NCBI RefSeq assembly: GCF_900104525.1
Contig: NZ_LT629711.1
Coordinates: forward strand, 2,232,001-2,296,000
Source of the DNA: Pedococcus dokdonensis
GTDB lineage: Bacteria > Actinomycetota > Actinomycetes > Actinomycetales > Dermatophilaceae
DNA length: 64,000 nucleotides
Direction: 5' to 3'
Translations under genes and position numbers: made by a program
Shown: positions 43,966-54,912 of the stretch, in pieces
How positions within the stretch are numbered: the stretch's first letter is position 1
Layout of the letters: each line of letters opens with the position of its first letter
Notes under the pieces: generated by a model
The model's database searches: none
What the model was told of the DNA's origin: nothing
What the model saw: the letters and a program-made list of their open reading frames with translations, nothing else

Positions 43966-45702
43966 ATGCAGACGATCCCGTTCCCCGACCCCGGCCGACC
44001 CGACACCCGCAGCACGGCGCGGTTCATGCTCTGGGTCGGGCGGCAACAGTGGCGCACCCAGGTGCTCGGGATGCTGGCGGGGATGGCGTGGATGCTGGCC
44101 ATCGCGCTGGTGCCCGCCGCGGTCGGCAAGGGCGTCGACGACGGCATCGTGCCCGGCGACCTCGGCGGCCTGCTCCGGTGGGCCCTGGTCCTGATCGGGC
44201 TCGGCGCGGTCTGTGCGGTGACGGCCGCGATCCGGCACTACTTCGCCGTCTACAACTGGCTGTTCGCGTCCTACCGTGGCGCCCAGCTCACTGCCCAGGG
44301 GGCGGAGCGGGCCGGACCCGCGCTGACCCGCACCATGCCCTCGGGCGAGGTCGTGGCGGTCTTCGCCAACGACGTGATGCGGCTCGGCGGTCTCTACGAC
44401 GTGATGGGCCGGTTCTCCGGCGCCGTCGTCAGCTATGCCGTCGTCGGGGCGATCCTGCTCGCCGCGTCGCCCGCGCTCGGGTGGCTGGTGCTGCTCGGCG
44501 GTCCGGTGATGCTGGCCAGCCTGAGCCTCATCGTCCGGCCGCTGCAGCGTCGCCAGGCCCGCCAGCGTGAGGAGGCCGGTCGCCTGACCACCCTCGGCGC
44601 CGACACCGTCGCCGGCCTGCGGGTGCTGCGTGGGATCGGCGGCGAGCAGACCTTCCTGCGCCGCTACGAGCAGCAGTCGAGCCGGGTGCGCGAGCGCGGG
44701 TTCCAGGTCGCCGGCATCCAGGCGGCGCTCGACTCCGCCGAGGTGCTGATCCCCGGCATCTTCGTCGTGCTGGTCACCTGGCTCGGCGCGCGTGAGGCGG
44801 TCACCGGCGAGATCACGGCCGGTCAGCTGGTGGCGTTCTACGGCTACACGGCGTTCCTCACGATGCCGTTGCAGACCGCCATCGAGGTGGTCGACCGCGG
44901 CATCCGCGCCCAGATCGCGGCGGGCAAGATGCTCCGCGTGATGGCGGTCCAGCCCGACCACGACGCCGCCCGCGCCTCGACCGCACCGGTCCCGGCGGAC
45001 GACGCCGACCTCGTCGACCCGCTGTCCGGCACCGTGGTCCGTGGGGGACGGCTCACCGCGATCGTCTCCGCGCGGCCCGAGGAGTCCGCCGCCGTGGCCG
45101 ACCGCCTCGGCCGACACGGACCCGGCCCGCACCAGACGACGTGGGGCGGCACCCGGCTCGATGACCTCGCGATCAACGACGTGCGTCGGCATATCGTGGT
45201 CAGCGAGCCCGACCCGCGGCTGTTCACCGGCGTGCTCCGCGACCAGCTCCGCGGTGCTGATGTCGGCGAGACTCAGGACGGTACCGGCGACCGTGCGGTG
45301 ATGGCCGCGCTCACCACCGCGAGCGCCCTCGATGTCCTCGACGCCGTCGCCGACGGCCTCGACGGCACCGTCGAGGAGCGCGGGCGGTCCTACTCGGGTG
45401 GCCAGCGCCAGCGGCTCGCGCTGTCGCGGGCCCTGCTCACCGACGCCCCCGTGCTGGTGCTGGTCGAGCCGACCAGCGCGGTCGACGCCCACACCGAGGC
45501 CCGGGTCGCCGAGCGACTGGCCGAGCACCGCCGCGGACGCACCACGGTGGTCACCACCGTCAGCCCACTCCTGCTCGGCCAGGCCGACGAGGTCGTCGTC
45601 CTCGAGGACGGCCTGGCCACCCTGACCGGCACGCACCGCGAGCTGCTGGACCACCCGGCATACCGACACATCGTGATCCGCGGAGAGGAGGACGACCAGT
45701 GA
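43966..45702 (+). CDS. ABC exporter subunit with degenerate nucleotide-binding site
   Basis: 578 residues. Type IV exporter membrane domain (six helices, ~1-310) and a C-terminal NBD. The NBD retains the signature loop YSGGQRQRLALSRALL (~476), but Walker A is gone: where GxxGxGKS/T is expected the sequence is TAIVSARPEESAAVADRL (~366-383). Walker B reads VLVLVEPTSAVD (~496), with Val in place of the Mg-coordinating Asp. Alone it could not hydrolyse ATP. It is the partner of the next gene, which overlaps by four bases and has the opposite set of defects. Start at ATG 43966; GTG 43954 is an alternative. Confidence 0.88.
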   Translation: MQTIPFPDPGRPDTRSTARFMLWVGRQQWRTQVLGMLAGMAWMLAIALVPAAVGKGVDDGIVPGDLGGLLRWALVLIGLGAVCAVTAAIRHYFAVYNWLFASYRGAQLTAQGAERAGPALTRTMPSGEVVAVFANDVMRLGGLYDVMGRFSGAVVSYAVVGAILLAASPALGWLVLLGGPVMLASLSLIVRPLQRRQARQREEAGRLTTLGADTVAGLRVLRGIGGEQTFLRRYEQQSSRVRERGFQVAGIQAALDSAEVLIPGIFVVLVTWLGAREAVTGEITAGQLVAFYGYTAFLTMPLQTAIEVVDRGIRAQIAAGKMLRVMAVQPDHDAARASTAPVPADDADLVDPLSGTVVRGGRLTAIVSARPEESAAVADRLGRHGPGPHQTTWGGTRLDDLAINDVRRHIVVSEPDPRLFTGVLRDQLRGADVGETQDGTGDRAVMAALTTASALDVLDAVADGLDGTVEERGRSYSGGQRQRLALSRALLTDAPVLVLVEPTSAVDAHTEARVAERLAEHRRGRTTVVTTVSPLLLGQADEVVVLEDGLATLTGTHRELLDHPAYRHIVIRGEEDDQ

Positions 45703-47522
45703 TCACCGACCACGCCCGCCGCACCCTGCCCATCGCCGACATGCGCGGCGTCTGGGAGCACACCCGCGGGCTCGCGCGCGAGCACCGCGGACTGGTGACA
45801 CGGGTGCTCGGGCTGCACGCGTTCGCGGCCCTCGCGGCGCTGGCCGCCCCGTGGCTGGTCGGTCGGCTCGTCGACGTCGTCAGCGGGAGCCACGGCGACA
45901 CCGGCACCGTCGACAAGATCGCCGTCGGGCTCGCGGTCGCGGTGCTCACCCAGACCGGACTGACCTGGGCGGCGCGGCGCTCGTCCTTCATCCTCGGCGA
46001 GACCGTCTTCGCGCAGCTGCGCGAGCAGTTCGTCGGGCGGGCGGTCAACCTGCCACTGTCGACCGTCGAACGCGCCGGCACCGGCGACCTGGTCGCGCGC
46101 ACCACCAACGACGTCGAGGCGCTGTCGCACGTGGTGCGGTTCGGCATCCCGTCGCTGTTCGTCGCGTCGATGACGGTGCTGATGACGACCGTCGCGGCGT
46201 TGTTCACCTCGCCCCTGGCGACGCTGCCCATCCTGCTCGGGCTGCCGTTCTACTGGTTCTCCACCCGGCGCTACCTGCGGCACGCCTCCGACGGCTACCT
46301 CTGGGAGCGGGCCACCTACGCCCAGCTCAACGGCGTCATCGCCGAGACGGTCGACGGGGCACGCACCATCGACGCACTGTCCCTGACCGAGGTGCGTCGG
46401 GCCCGGTTCCACGAGGCGTTGCGCGAGTGCTTCCAGGCCGAGCGCTACACGCTGAGCCTGCGGCTGCACTGGTTCCCGTCGGTGGTGTTCGGCTACTACG
46501 TGCCGACCGCCGGTGCCGTGCTGTGGGGCGGCTGGCTGGCGATCAACGGCCACATCAGCGCCGGCGCGGCCACCGCCGTCACCCTCTACATCCACCAGAT
46601 GACCAACCCGCTCGACGAGGTGCTCGGCTGGCTCGACGAGATCCAGGTCGGCGCGACCTCCCTGGCCCGGGTGATCGGCGTCGGCGACGTGCCGCCCGAC
46701 CGGGTCAGCACCGGCGAGGAGCCGGCCGGTTCCGACCTGACCGTCGACGACGTCCGCTACGCCTACCGCCAGGGACACGACGTGCTGCGGGGTGTCTCGC
46801 TCGACCTGCGGCCCGGTGAGCGGCTTGCCATCGTCGGCCCCTCCGGCGCCGGCAAGTCGACCCTCGGACGGCTGATGGCCGGCATCGACGGACCCCGCGA
46901 GGGCAGTGTGGAGGTCGGCGGTGTGCCGCTCGTCGACCTCACGCTGGGCCAGCTGCGCGGTGAGGTCGCGCTCGTCACCCAGGAGCACCACGTCTTCGTG
47001 GGCACCCTGGCCGACAACCTCCTGCTGGCCCGGCCGGGCGCGACCCGCGACGAGCTCGACGCGGCACTGCGGGCGGTCGACGCGCACGAGTGGGCGGCCG
47101 GCCTGCCCGAGGGACTCGACACCCAGGTCGGCAGTGGCGGACACGTCCTCAGCGAGGCCCAGTCACAACAGGTCGCGCTCGCCCGGCTGGTGCTCGCCGA
47201 CCCGCACACCCTGGTGCTCGACGAGGCGACCTCGCTGCTCGACCCGCGCGCCGCCCGGCACCTCGAGCGGTCCCTGGCGGCGGTCGTCGAGGGCCGCACC
47301 GTCGTCGCGATCGCCCACCGGCTGCACACCGCCCACGACGCCGACCGGGTGGCCGTGGTCGAGGACGGGGTGGTCAGCGAGATCGGCACGCACGACGAGC
47401 TGGTCGCCGCCGACGGCCCCTACGCCGCGTTGTGGGCCTCCTGGCGCGACCAGCCCGCCGCAGCCACCGGCGTCTCGGGTGGGGGCCCCGGCGGCCACTC
47501 CGAACCCACCGCCGAGTCCTGA
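45699..47522 (+). CDS. ABC exporter subunit with intact ATPase motifs but degenerate signature
   Basis: 607 residues. Six-helix exporter domain then NBD with intact Walker A IVGPSGAGKSTLGRLM (~380) and Walker B TLVLDEATSLLD (~504), H-loop IAHRLHT. The LSGGQ signature is replaced by LSEAQSQQVALARL (~484). In a heterodimer with the previous protein, this Walker A/B faces the partner's intact SGGQ to make one working site, while both decayed elements face each other. Substrate unknown; the family exports drugs, lipids or peptides. GTG start overlaps the previous stop (GTGA). Confidence 0.9.
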   Translation: MITDHARRTLPIADMRGVWEHTRGLAREHRGLVTRVLGLHAFAALAALAAPWLVGRLVDVVSGSHGDTGTVDKIAVGLAVAVLTQTGLTWAARRSSFILGETVFAQLREQFVGRAVNLPLSTVERAGTGDLVARTTNDVEALSHVVRFGIPSLFVASMTVLMTTVAALFTSPLATLPILLGLPFYWFSTRRYLRHASDGYLWERATYAQLNGVIAETVDGARTIDALSLTEVRRARFHEALRECFQAERYTLSLRLHWFPSVVFGYYVPTAGAVLWGGWLAINGHISAGAATAVTLYIHQMTNPLDEVLGWLDEIQVGATSLARVIGVGDVPPDRVSTGEEPAGSDLTVDDVRYAYRQGHDVLRGVSLDLRPGERLAIVGPSGAGKSTLGRLMAGIDGPREGSVEVGGVPLVDLTLGQLRGEVALVTQEHHVFVGTLADNLLLARPGATRDELDAALRAVDAHEWAAGLPEGLDTQVGSGGHVLSEAQSQQVALARLVLADPHTLVLDEATSLLDPRAARHLERSLAAVVEGRTVVAIAHRLHTAHDADRVAVVEDGVVSEIGTHDELVAADGPYAALWASWRDQPAAATGVSGGGPGGHSEPTAES

Positions 47523-47615
47523 CGGACGAGAGTGCGGCCCGCGGACTGCTCCGGGAGGTCGCCCCGAAAGTTTCGAGACCTGCCGTAACCCCCGCTCATC
47601 GCCGTCGTTGTCTGG

Positions 47616-47663
47616 GTGGTGTGGCTGGAGACCCACCCCCCGGCTCGTCTCCAGCCACACCAC
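47616..47663. terminator. Bidirectional terminator between ABC operon and GMC oxidoreductase
   Basis: GTGGTGTGGCTGGAGAC (47616-47632) pairs perfectly with GTCTCCAGCCACACCAC (47647-47663) around a 14-base loop, in the 192-base gap between convergent genes. It is the only structured element I see in this gap. Confidence 0.75.
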
Positions 47664-47714
47664 TCAAGACGGTGGTCGACGCAGCGCAGGGGCGTGCGTC
47701 GCCCACCGTCTTTC

Positions 47715-49418
47715 TCAGATGGTGGCGCTCTCGTGGGTGTAGCGGGTCACGGCGGGGCGGGCGGCCTTGACGGCGTCGAGCCGCTGGTAGGCCGTGCCTT
47801 GCGCGGGGCGCGGGTCGGCCTCGCCCCTGTTGGGCCACAGCGACATCGCCCGCTCGGCCTGGGCGGTGATGGTCAGCGACGGGTTGACGCCGAGGTTCGC
47901 CGAGACGGCCGACCCGTCCACGACGTGCAGGTCGGGATACCCCCACACCCGCTGGTAGCCGTCGACCACACCACGCTCCGGGCTCGACCCGATCGCGACC
48001 CCGCCGAGGAAGTGCGCGGTGAGCGGGATGTTCGCGATCTCGCCGACGCTGCTGCCGGCGAAGGCCCGCAACCCGGTCGCCTGGCTCAGCCGCAGTGCGA
48101 GCGCCTGCATCGCCTGCTGTCCGGCGGGGATGTAGGTGGGGTTCGGCTCCCCGTGTCCCTGCCGCGAGGTCAGCCCACGCCCGCCGAACAGCCCGCTGGT
48201 GCCGTTGACGTGCAGCGAGTTGTCGCGCGACTGCATCACCAGCCCGATCACGGTCCGCTCGCTCCACCGGTAGGTGGACAGCGAGCGCGCGAACACCACC
48301 GGGTGCCTGACCACCTCGACGACGAACTGCAGCGGCCGCGGGAGCTCACCGCCCGGCACGAGGATGGTGGCCAGCAGCCCCATGGCGTTGGAGCCGGGTC
48401 CGTAGCGGCAGTTCTCGACGTGCGTGTCTGCGTCGGGATGGAACGACGACGTGATCGCGACGCCGCGCGACAGGTCCTGACCGGGCTTGACCTTCTCCAT
48501 CATCACGCCGTTGACGGCCTCGGAGTTGGTGCGGGTCAGGTGCCCTAGCCGAGCGGACAGCCGCGGCAGCACGCCGGTCTGGCGCATCGCGTGGAGCAGC
48601 TTCTGGGTGCCCCACGTCCCCGCCGCGAACACCACCTGGTCCGCGGTGACGGTATGCCGTGCGCGCCGGAACCACGCGCCGGTCGCCTCGTGCGTCACGG
48701 CATACCCGCCCAGCCGGCGCGGGGCGACGCGGACGACGGTGCGCAGCGGCTCGATGGTGACGCCGAGGCCCTCGGCGAGCGCGAGGTAGTTCTTGACGAG
48801 GGTGTTCTTGGCGCCGACCCGGCAACCGACCATGCAGTTGCCGCACTGCGTGCAGCCGGTGCGGTCGGGCCCCGCACCACCGAAGTAGGGGTCTGGCACG
48901 CGCTTGCCGGGCATGCCGTAGAACACGCCGGTCGGGGTCTTGCGGAAGGTGTCGCCGACGCCGAGGTCCGCCGCGGTCTGGCGCATGACCTCCTCGACGA
49001 CGCCCTCGCACGGGTTGGTCACGACACCGAGCATCGTCGAGGCGGTGTCGTAGTGCGGCGCGAGCTCGGACTGCCAGTCGGTGAGGTCGGCCCACTGCCG
49101 GTCGGCGAAGAACGCGGCCGGCGGCACGTAGAGGGTGTTGGCGTAGTTGAGCGAACCGCCACCGACCCCCGCGCCGGCCAGGATCATGACGTCGGGCAGG
49201 CGGTGCACCCGTTGCACGCCGAAGCACTTCAGCCTGGGCGCCCAGAGGTAGCGGCGCAGGTCCCACGACGTCTTGGCGAAGTCCTCGTCACGGAACCGGC
49301 GCCCCGACTCGACCACGTGCACGCGGTAGCCCTTCTCGGCGAGGCGCAGCGCGGTGACCGAGCCACCGAACCCCGACCCGACGACCAGGACGTCGTAGTG
49401 GTCGCCGCCTCCCGTCAC
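47715..49418 (-). CDS. GMC-type FAD oxidoreductase (cholesterol-oxidase-like)
   Basis: 567 residues. FAD-binding motif YDVLVVGSGFGGSVTALRLAEKG, GMC box LAGAGVGGGSLNYANTLY, CTQCGNCMVGCRVGAKNTL cysteine-rich segment as in ChoD-type proteins, and C-terminal LGVNPSLTITAQAERAM. The same gene (choD) sits beside guaB3 in mycobacteria, and the cysteine block distinguishes this branch from classical secreted cholesterol oxidase. No signal peptide. ATG overlaps the aldehyde dehydrogenase stop by four bases, so an alcohol-to-aldehyde-to-acid relay is possible. Confidence 0.88.
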   Translation of the reverse strand: MTGGGDHYDVLVVGSGFGGSVTALRLAEKGYRVHVVESGRRFRDEDFAKTSWDLRRYLWAPRLKCFGVQRVHRLPDVMILAGAGVGGGSLNYANTLYVPPAAFFADRQWADLTDWQSELAPHYDTASTMLGVVTNPCEGVVEEVMRQTAADLGVGDTFRKTPTGVFYGMPGKRVPDPYFGGAGPDRTGCTQCGNCMVGCRVGAKNTLVKNYLALAEGLGVTIEPLRTVVRVAPRRLGGYAVTHEATGAWFRRARHTVTADQVVFAAGTWGTQKLLHAMRQTGVLPRLSARLGHLTRTNSEAVNGVMMEKVKPGQDLSRGVAITSSFHPDADTHVENCRYGPGSNAMGLLATILVPGGELPRPLQFVVEVVRHPVVFARSLSTYRWSERTVIGLVMQSRDNSLHVNGTSGLFGGRGLTSRQGHGEPNPTYIPAGQQAMQALALRLSQATGLRAFAGSSVGEIANIPLTAHFLGGVAIGSSPERGVVDGYQRVWGYPDLHVVDGSAVSANLGVNPSLTITAQAERAMSLWPNRGEADPRPAQGTAYQRLDAVKAARPAVTRYTHESATI

Positions 49419-51007
49419 GCGCGCCCCACTGCCTTGAGGACGCGCAGCGCCGCCGTCATCACCCGGGCGTAGGTCTCCTCACCCATCCCGGCGACGGGGG
49501 CGATCGGCAGGAGGTACTGGGCGGTGACGTTCTGCGACTCGGTGTACTTCAGGATGCCCTCGCTGCCGTGCCGCCGACCGACCCCCGACTGCTTCATCCC
49601 ACCCATCGGGGACGCGACGCTCCCCCAGGCCGCGGCATACCCCTCGTTGACGTTGACGGTGCCGGCGTGGATCGCCGTGGCGATGCGGCGTCCGCGGCCG
49701 ACGTCGCGGGTGTAAACGGCGGCGTTGAGGCCGTAGTCGGTGTCGTTGGCGAAGCGGATCGCCTCCTCGTCGCTGTGCACGCGGTAGATCGCGACGACCG
49801 GGCCGAAGGTCTCCTCGTCACGCAGTGCCATGGCGGCGGTGACACCGTCGAGGACGGTCGGCTCGTAGAAGTAGGGCCCGACATCGGGGCGGGCGCGTCC
49901 GCCGGTGAGCACCCGGGCACCCTTGGCCCGGGCGTCCTCGACGTGCGCCGAGACCCGCTCGAGCTGCTGGGCGGAGACCAGCGACCCCATGTCGGTGCCA
50001 TAGGCCAGCTCCCGCCCCAGCGACATCTGCCCGACGGCGGCCACGAACCGCCGCGTGAACTCGTCGGCGACGGCCCCGTGCACCAGCAGCCGCTCGATCG
50101 AGATGCACAGCTGACCGGCCGACGAGAAGCAGGCCCGCACCGCGCCCTCGACCGCCTTGCCGAGGTCGGCGTCATCGGCGACGTACATCGAGTTCTTCCC
50201 GCCGAGCTCGAGCGAGTAGCCGACCAGCCGCCCGGCGACCGAGCCGGCCACCCGCCGACCGGTGTCGGTCGAGCCGGTGTAGCAGACGTAGTCGCTCAGG
50301 TCGACGACCGCCTGCCCGACCGTGGGCCCGTCACCGAGCACCACCTGCAGCACCGACTCGGGCAGACCCGCCTCGGTGAGCAGCTGGACCGCCTGCAGCG
50401 CGGTGAGGGAGGCCTGCAGGTCGGGTCGCAGGACGACGGCGTTGCCCGCCATGAGCGCCGGGATGGCGTCGGTGATCGCGAGTGACAGGGGGTAGTTCCA
50501 CGGGCTGACGATGCCCACCACCCCGCGCGGGTGGTGGTGGACGGTGCTCTGGGTGAGCACCGGGAAGAGCCCTGCGCGGCGCCGCGGACGCAGGTATGCC
50601 GCCGCGGCGCGGGCATAGTGCCGCGCCACGATCGCGACGTCGGCGACCTCCTCGAACGCCTGGCGCCGGGTCTTGCCGGACTCCAGCTGCACGATGTCGA
50701 GCAGCTCGACCTGCCGCTCGAGGACGAGGTCGTGGTAGCGCAGGAAGATCCGCTCGCGCAGCTCCATCGGCGTCCGGGCCCAGGCGCGCTGGGCAGCACG
50801 GGCCGAGTCGACGGCGACGGCGACGTCCTCGCGGGTCGACACCGGCAGCGACGCGAGTGGGGCGCCGGTCAGCGGCGTGTGGCTGACGTGGTGCTCGGCC
50901 CGGGGGGCCGACACGACGCGCCGGGCGAGCCGGCGGACGAGCGCCGGGTCGACGGCATACGTGGCGGTGGGGTCGGTCTCGGGGTCGGCGACGACGTCGT
51001 GGGCCAT
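49415..51007 (-). CDS. gabD2: Succinic-semialdehyde-dehydrogenase-like aldehyde dehydrogenase
   Basis: 530 residues. ALDH fold: VGIVSPWNYPLSLAITDAIPALMAGNAVVLRPD, catalytic Glu in YSLELGGKNSMYV and Cys in GAVRACFSSAGQLCISIERL (C in GQLC), then DEETFGPVVAIYRV and VNVNEGYAAAWGSVASPMGGMKQSG. Closest in style to actinobacterial GabD2/SSADH, which oxidise succinate semialdehyde with NADP. N-terminal ~45 residues are an extra tail. Translationally coupled to the GMC oxidoreductase downstream; 63 bases from guaB3 upstream. Confidence 0.88.
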   Translation of the reverse strand: MAHDVVADPETDPTATYAVDPALVRRLARRVVSAPRAEHHVSHTPLTGAPLASLPVSTREDVAVAVDSARAAQRAWARTPMELRERIFLRYHDLVLERQVELLDIVQLESGKTRRQAFEEVADVAIVARHYARAAAAYLRPRRRAGLFPVLTQSTVHHHPRGVVGIVSPWNYPLSLAITDAIPALMAGNAVVLRPDLQASLTALQAVQLLTEAGLPESVLQVVLGDGPTVGQAVVDLSDYVCYTGSTDTGRRVAGSVAGRLVGYSLELGGKNSMYVADDADLGKAVEGAVRACFSSAGQLCISIERLLVHGAVADEFTRRFVAAVGQMSLGRELAYGTDMGSLVSAQQLERVSAHVEDARAKGARVLTGGRARPDVGPYFYEPTVLDGVTAAMALRDEETFGPVVAIYRVHSDEEAIRFANDTDYGLNAAVYTRDVGRGRRIATAIHAGTVNVNEGYAAAWGSVASPMGGMKQSGVGRRHGSEGILKYTESQNVTAQYLLPIAPVAGMGEETYARVMTAALRVLKAVGRA

Positions 51008-51070
51008 GCTCGCAGCCTAAGCGCGGCGGCCTCTCCTTACCAGCAGTAAGTTCGCGACCTTCCCCACACC

Positions 51071-52192
51071 TCAGCTGCGCTGGTAGGGGGCGACCACGAC
51101 CTCGACCCGCTGGAACTCCTTGAGGTCGGAGTAGCCGGTCGTGGCCATCGCTCGACGCAGCGCGCCGATCAGGTTGCTCTTGCCGTCGGCGGTGCGTCCC
51201 GGGCCGAACAGGATCTGCTCGAGCGGCGCCAGCGCCCCGACCTCGACCCGCTCACCACGCGGCAGCTCGGGGTGGTGCGACTCCGAGCCCCAGTGCAGCC
51301 CACGACCGGGCGCCTCGGTGGCCCGTGCGAGCGCAGCGCCGAGCATGACGGCGTCGGCGCCGCAGGCAACCGCCTTGACGATGTCACCGCTGTCACCCAT
51401 GCCGCCGTCGGCGATGACGTGCACGTAGCGGCCCCCGGACTCGTCGAGGTAGTCGCGCCGGGCCGCGGCGACGTCGGCGATCGCGCTGGCCATCGGCGCG
51501 TGGATGCCGAGCGTGCGCCGGGTGGTGTGCGCCGCTCCTCCGCCGAAGCCGACCAGCACCCCTGCCGCTCCGGTGCGCATCAGGTGCAGCGCAGCCGTGT
51601 ATGACGCGGCGCCACCCACGATGACGGGCACGTCCAGCTCGTAGATGAAGCGCTTGAGGTTGAGCGGCTCGGCCCGACCGGACACGTGCTCGGCGCTGAC
51701 CGTGGTGCCACGGATGACGAACAGGTCGACCCCGGCGTCGACGACGGTCTTCCAGAACTGCTGGGTGCGCTGCGGGCTGAGCGCGCCCGCCACGGTCACG
51801 CCGGCCTCCCTGATCTCTCGCAGGCGCGAGGTGATCAGCTCGGGCTGGATCTCGGCCGCGTAGATCTCCTGCATCCGGGCGGTCGCGAGGGCCGGATCCA
51901 GCGTGGCGATCTCGGCGAGCAGCGGGGTGGGGTCCTCGTAGCGGGTCCAGAGTCCCTCGAGGTCGAGGACCGGCAGCCCACCCAGGCGGCCGAGGGCGAT
52001 CGCGGAGTCGGGCGACACGACCGAGTCCATCGGGGCGGCGATCACCGGGATGTCGAAGTGGTAGGCGTCGATCTGCCAGCCCACGGACACGTCCTCGGGG
52101 TCGCGGGTGCGGCGCGAGGGCACCACGGCGATGTCGTCGAAGGAGTATGCCCGGCGGCCGCGCTTGCCTCGGCCGATCTCGATCTCAGTCAC
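51071..52192 (-). CDS. guaB3: GuaB3-type IMP dehydrogenase-related protein
   Basis: 373 residues, the (beta/alpha)8 IMPDH core without CBS domains. MTEIEIGRGKRGRRAYSFDDI and APMDSVVSPDSAIALGRLGGL are family hallmarks; VIADGGMGDSGDIVKAVACGADAVMLG is the phosphate-binding loop. The catalytic loop [11 protein letters not shown] of IMPDH reads GFGGGAAHTTRR here, so the catalytic Cys position is His; the actinobacterial GuaB3 group is known to diverge from GuaB. It is probably not a standard IMPDH. Its start lies 329 bases downstream of the guaB stop, across a hairpin-bearing gap. Confidence 0.88.
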   Translation of the reverse strand: MTEIEIGRGKRGRRAYSFDDIAVVPSRRTRDPEDVSVGWQIDAYHFDIPVIAAPMDSVVSPDSAIALGRLGGLPVLDLEGLWTRYEDPTPLLAEIATLDPALATARMQEIYAAEIQPELITSRLREIREAGVTVAGALSPQRTQQFWKTVVDAGVDLFVIRGTTVSAEHVSGRAEPLNLKRFIYELDVPVIVGGAASYTAALHLMRTGAAGVLVGFGGGAAHTTRRTLGIHAPMASAIADVAAARRDYLDESGGRYVHVIADGGMGDSGDIVKAVACGADAVMLGAALARATEAPGRGLHWGSESHHPELPRGERVEVGALAPLEQILFGPGRTADGKSNLIGALRRAMATTGYSDLKEFQRVEVVVAPYQRS

Positions 52193-52520
52193 CGCGCAAG
52201 GCTATCGGCAGCCGACGGGTGCTCGGTCGCGCGTGCCCGTCCGAGCCAGAGGCGACGTCCCGTCGCCGGGTGAGGGGGGCGACCGGCGACGGGACGTCCT
52301 TGGATCGTCGCGACCGACCATGGTCCGTCAGCGACGACGTTCTGGGGCTCCCCTGCTGGACGAGATCTCGTCCGTTGCCCAACCCTAGGTGGCCGGTCCG
52401 CAGTGCGTATCACCCAGATTGCGTATGCCGCTCTGGACACCTCCCAGACGGGGCCGAGGACGCACCCGGCCGCCGGCCACCCGGCATACCGGGGCCGCTG
52501 TGCCGGCCCGACGGACGCGG
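52193..52520. other. 328-base gap between guaB and guaB3 with a strong hairpin
   Basis: No convincing gene. GACGTCCCGTCGCCGG (52254-52269) pairs perfectly over 16 bp with CCGGCGACGGGACGTC (52283-52298) around a 13-base loop containing a G run. On the minus strand this hairpin lies ~220 bases after the guaB stop and ~60 bases before guaB3, fitting a terminator or an attenuator. Two GTATGCC/GGCATAC heptamers (near 52422 and 52490) also lie here; the second sits in a small CCCGG-CATA-CCGGG hairpin. Confidence 0.6.
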
Positions 52521-54197
<1,677 letters not shown>

Positions 54198-54347
54198 TCA
54201 TGTCCAAGCCTTGTCCACCATCTGGGACGGCTGTCGTTCGTGTGAACGCCCTTGAACAAGTCCTTACGTTCCGGCCCTGTTTCCGCAGGTCACACAGCGA
54301 TAGCGTCCGAGACGTGCGGCAAGGCGCCGCGGGGAGAAGAGGACGAC

Positions 54348-54641
54348 ATGGCTGAGTTGTCACGGCTTCCGGGACCTGTTGCCGACCTGTGGAACTGGCA
54401 GCTCGAAGGCTCCTGTCGACAGTTCAACCCCGAGGTCTTCTTCCACCCGGAGGGAGAGCGTGGCCCGGCCCGTCGGTCGCGAGACTCGCAGGCCAAGGAG
54501 GTCTGCCTCTCCTGCCCCGTCCTCAAGCAGTGCCGTGAGCACGCGCTCCGGGTGCGCGAGCCCTACGGCGTGTGGGGCGCGATGACCGAGGACGAGCGCG
54601 AGCAGCACTACGCCGGCCACACCGTGCCCGCCGCCAGCTGA
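54348..54641 (+). CDS. whiB3: WhiB-family iron-sulfur regulator (WhiB3-like)
   Basis: 97 residues. Four Cys ligands for a redox-sensitive 4Fe-4S cluster: one in EGSCRQFNPEVFF and C-x2-C-x5-C in EVCLSCPVLKQCREH. The G[I/V]WGG-type loop is YGVWGAMTEDER. The N-terminus LPGPVADLWNWQLEGSCR closely recalls WhiB3, and its position between guaB and groEL matches whiB3 in mycobacteria. WhiB3 binds the primary sigma factor and controls redox and lipid genes. ATG at 54348 with GGGGAGAAGAGG upstream. The 225-base gap before it carries the promoter, in which I find no unambiguous boxes. Confidence 0.9.
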   Translation: MAELSRLPGPVADLWNWQLEGSCRQFNPEVFFHPEGERGPARRSRDSQAKEVCLSCPVLKQCREHALRVREPYGVWGAMTEDEREQHYAGHTVPAAS

Positions 54642-54663
54642 CCGGCGACCTACACTCGGCTGC

Positions 54664-54897
54664 GTGAGCAGCCCCGCAGCGCCCCTCGAGGTCCCGATCC
54701 GCGACGAGTCCATCCGGCTCGGCCAGCTGCTCAAGCTGGCGGGGGTGGTCGACGACGGCGCCATGGCCCGGTCGGTGATCGAGCTCGGTGAGGTCACCGT
54801 CGACGGTGCCGTCGAGACCCGCCGCGGTGCGCAGGTGCGCCCCGGCCAGGTCGTGACGTATGGCGGTCAGTCGCTGACCGTGGTCAGCGACACCTGA
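54664..54897 (+). CDS. S4 RNA-binding domain protein
   Basis: 77 residues, essentially one S4 domain: IRLGQLLKLAGVVDDGAMARSVIELGEVTVDGAVETRRGAQVRPGQVVTYGGQSLTVV. Resembles the YbcJ/YaaA class of free-standing S4 proteins that bind structured RNA. GTG start 22 bases after whiB, so possibly co-transcribed. The next 250 bases hold the hairpin tandem array. Confidence 0.85.
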   Translation: MSSPAAPLEVPIRDESIRLGQLLKLAGVVDDGAMARSVIELGEVTVDGAVETRRGAQVRPGQVVTYGGQSLTVVSDT

Positions 54898-54912
54898 CCC
54901 TCGCCGTCGCCT

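Noticed and set aside
43831..45669. Upstream continuation of the beta-propeller frame to more than 1,000 codons on the minus strand
   Set aside because: It is antisense to the well-supported ABC exporter genes, is Arg/Gly/Asp-rich without domains, and arises from GC-biased codon positions. The ATG at 43830 precedes a normal TM helix.
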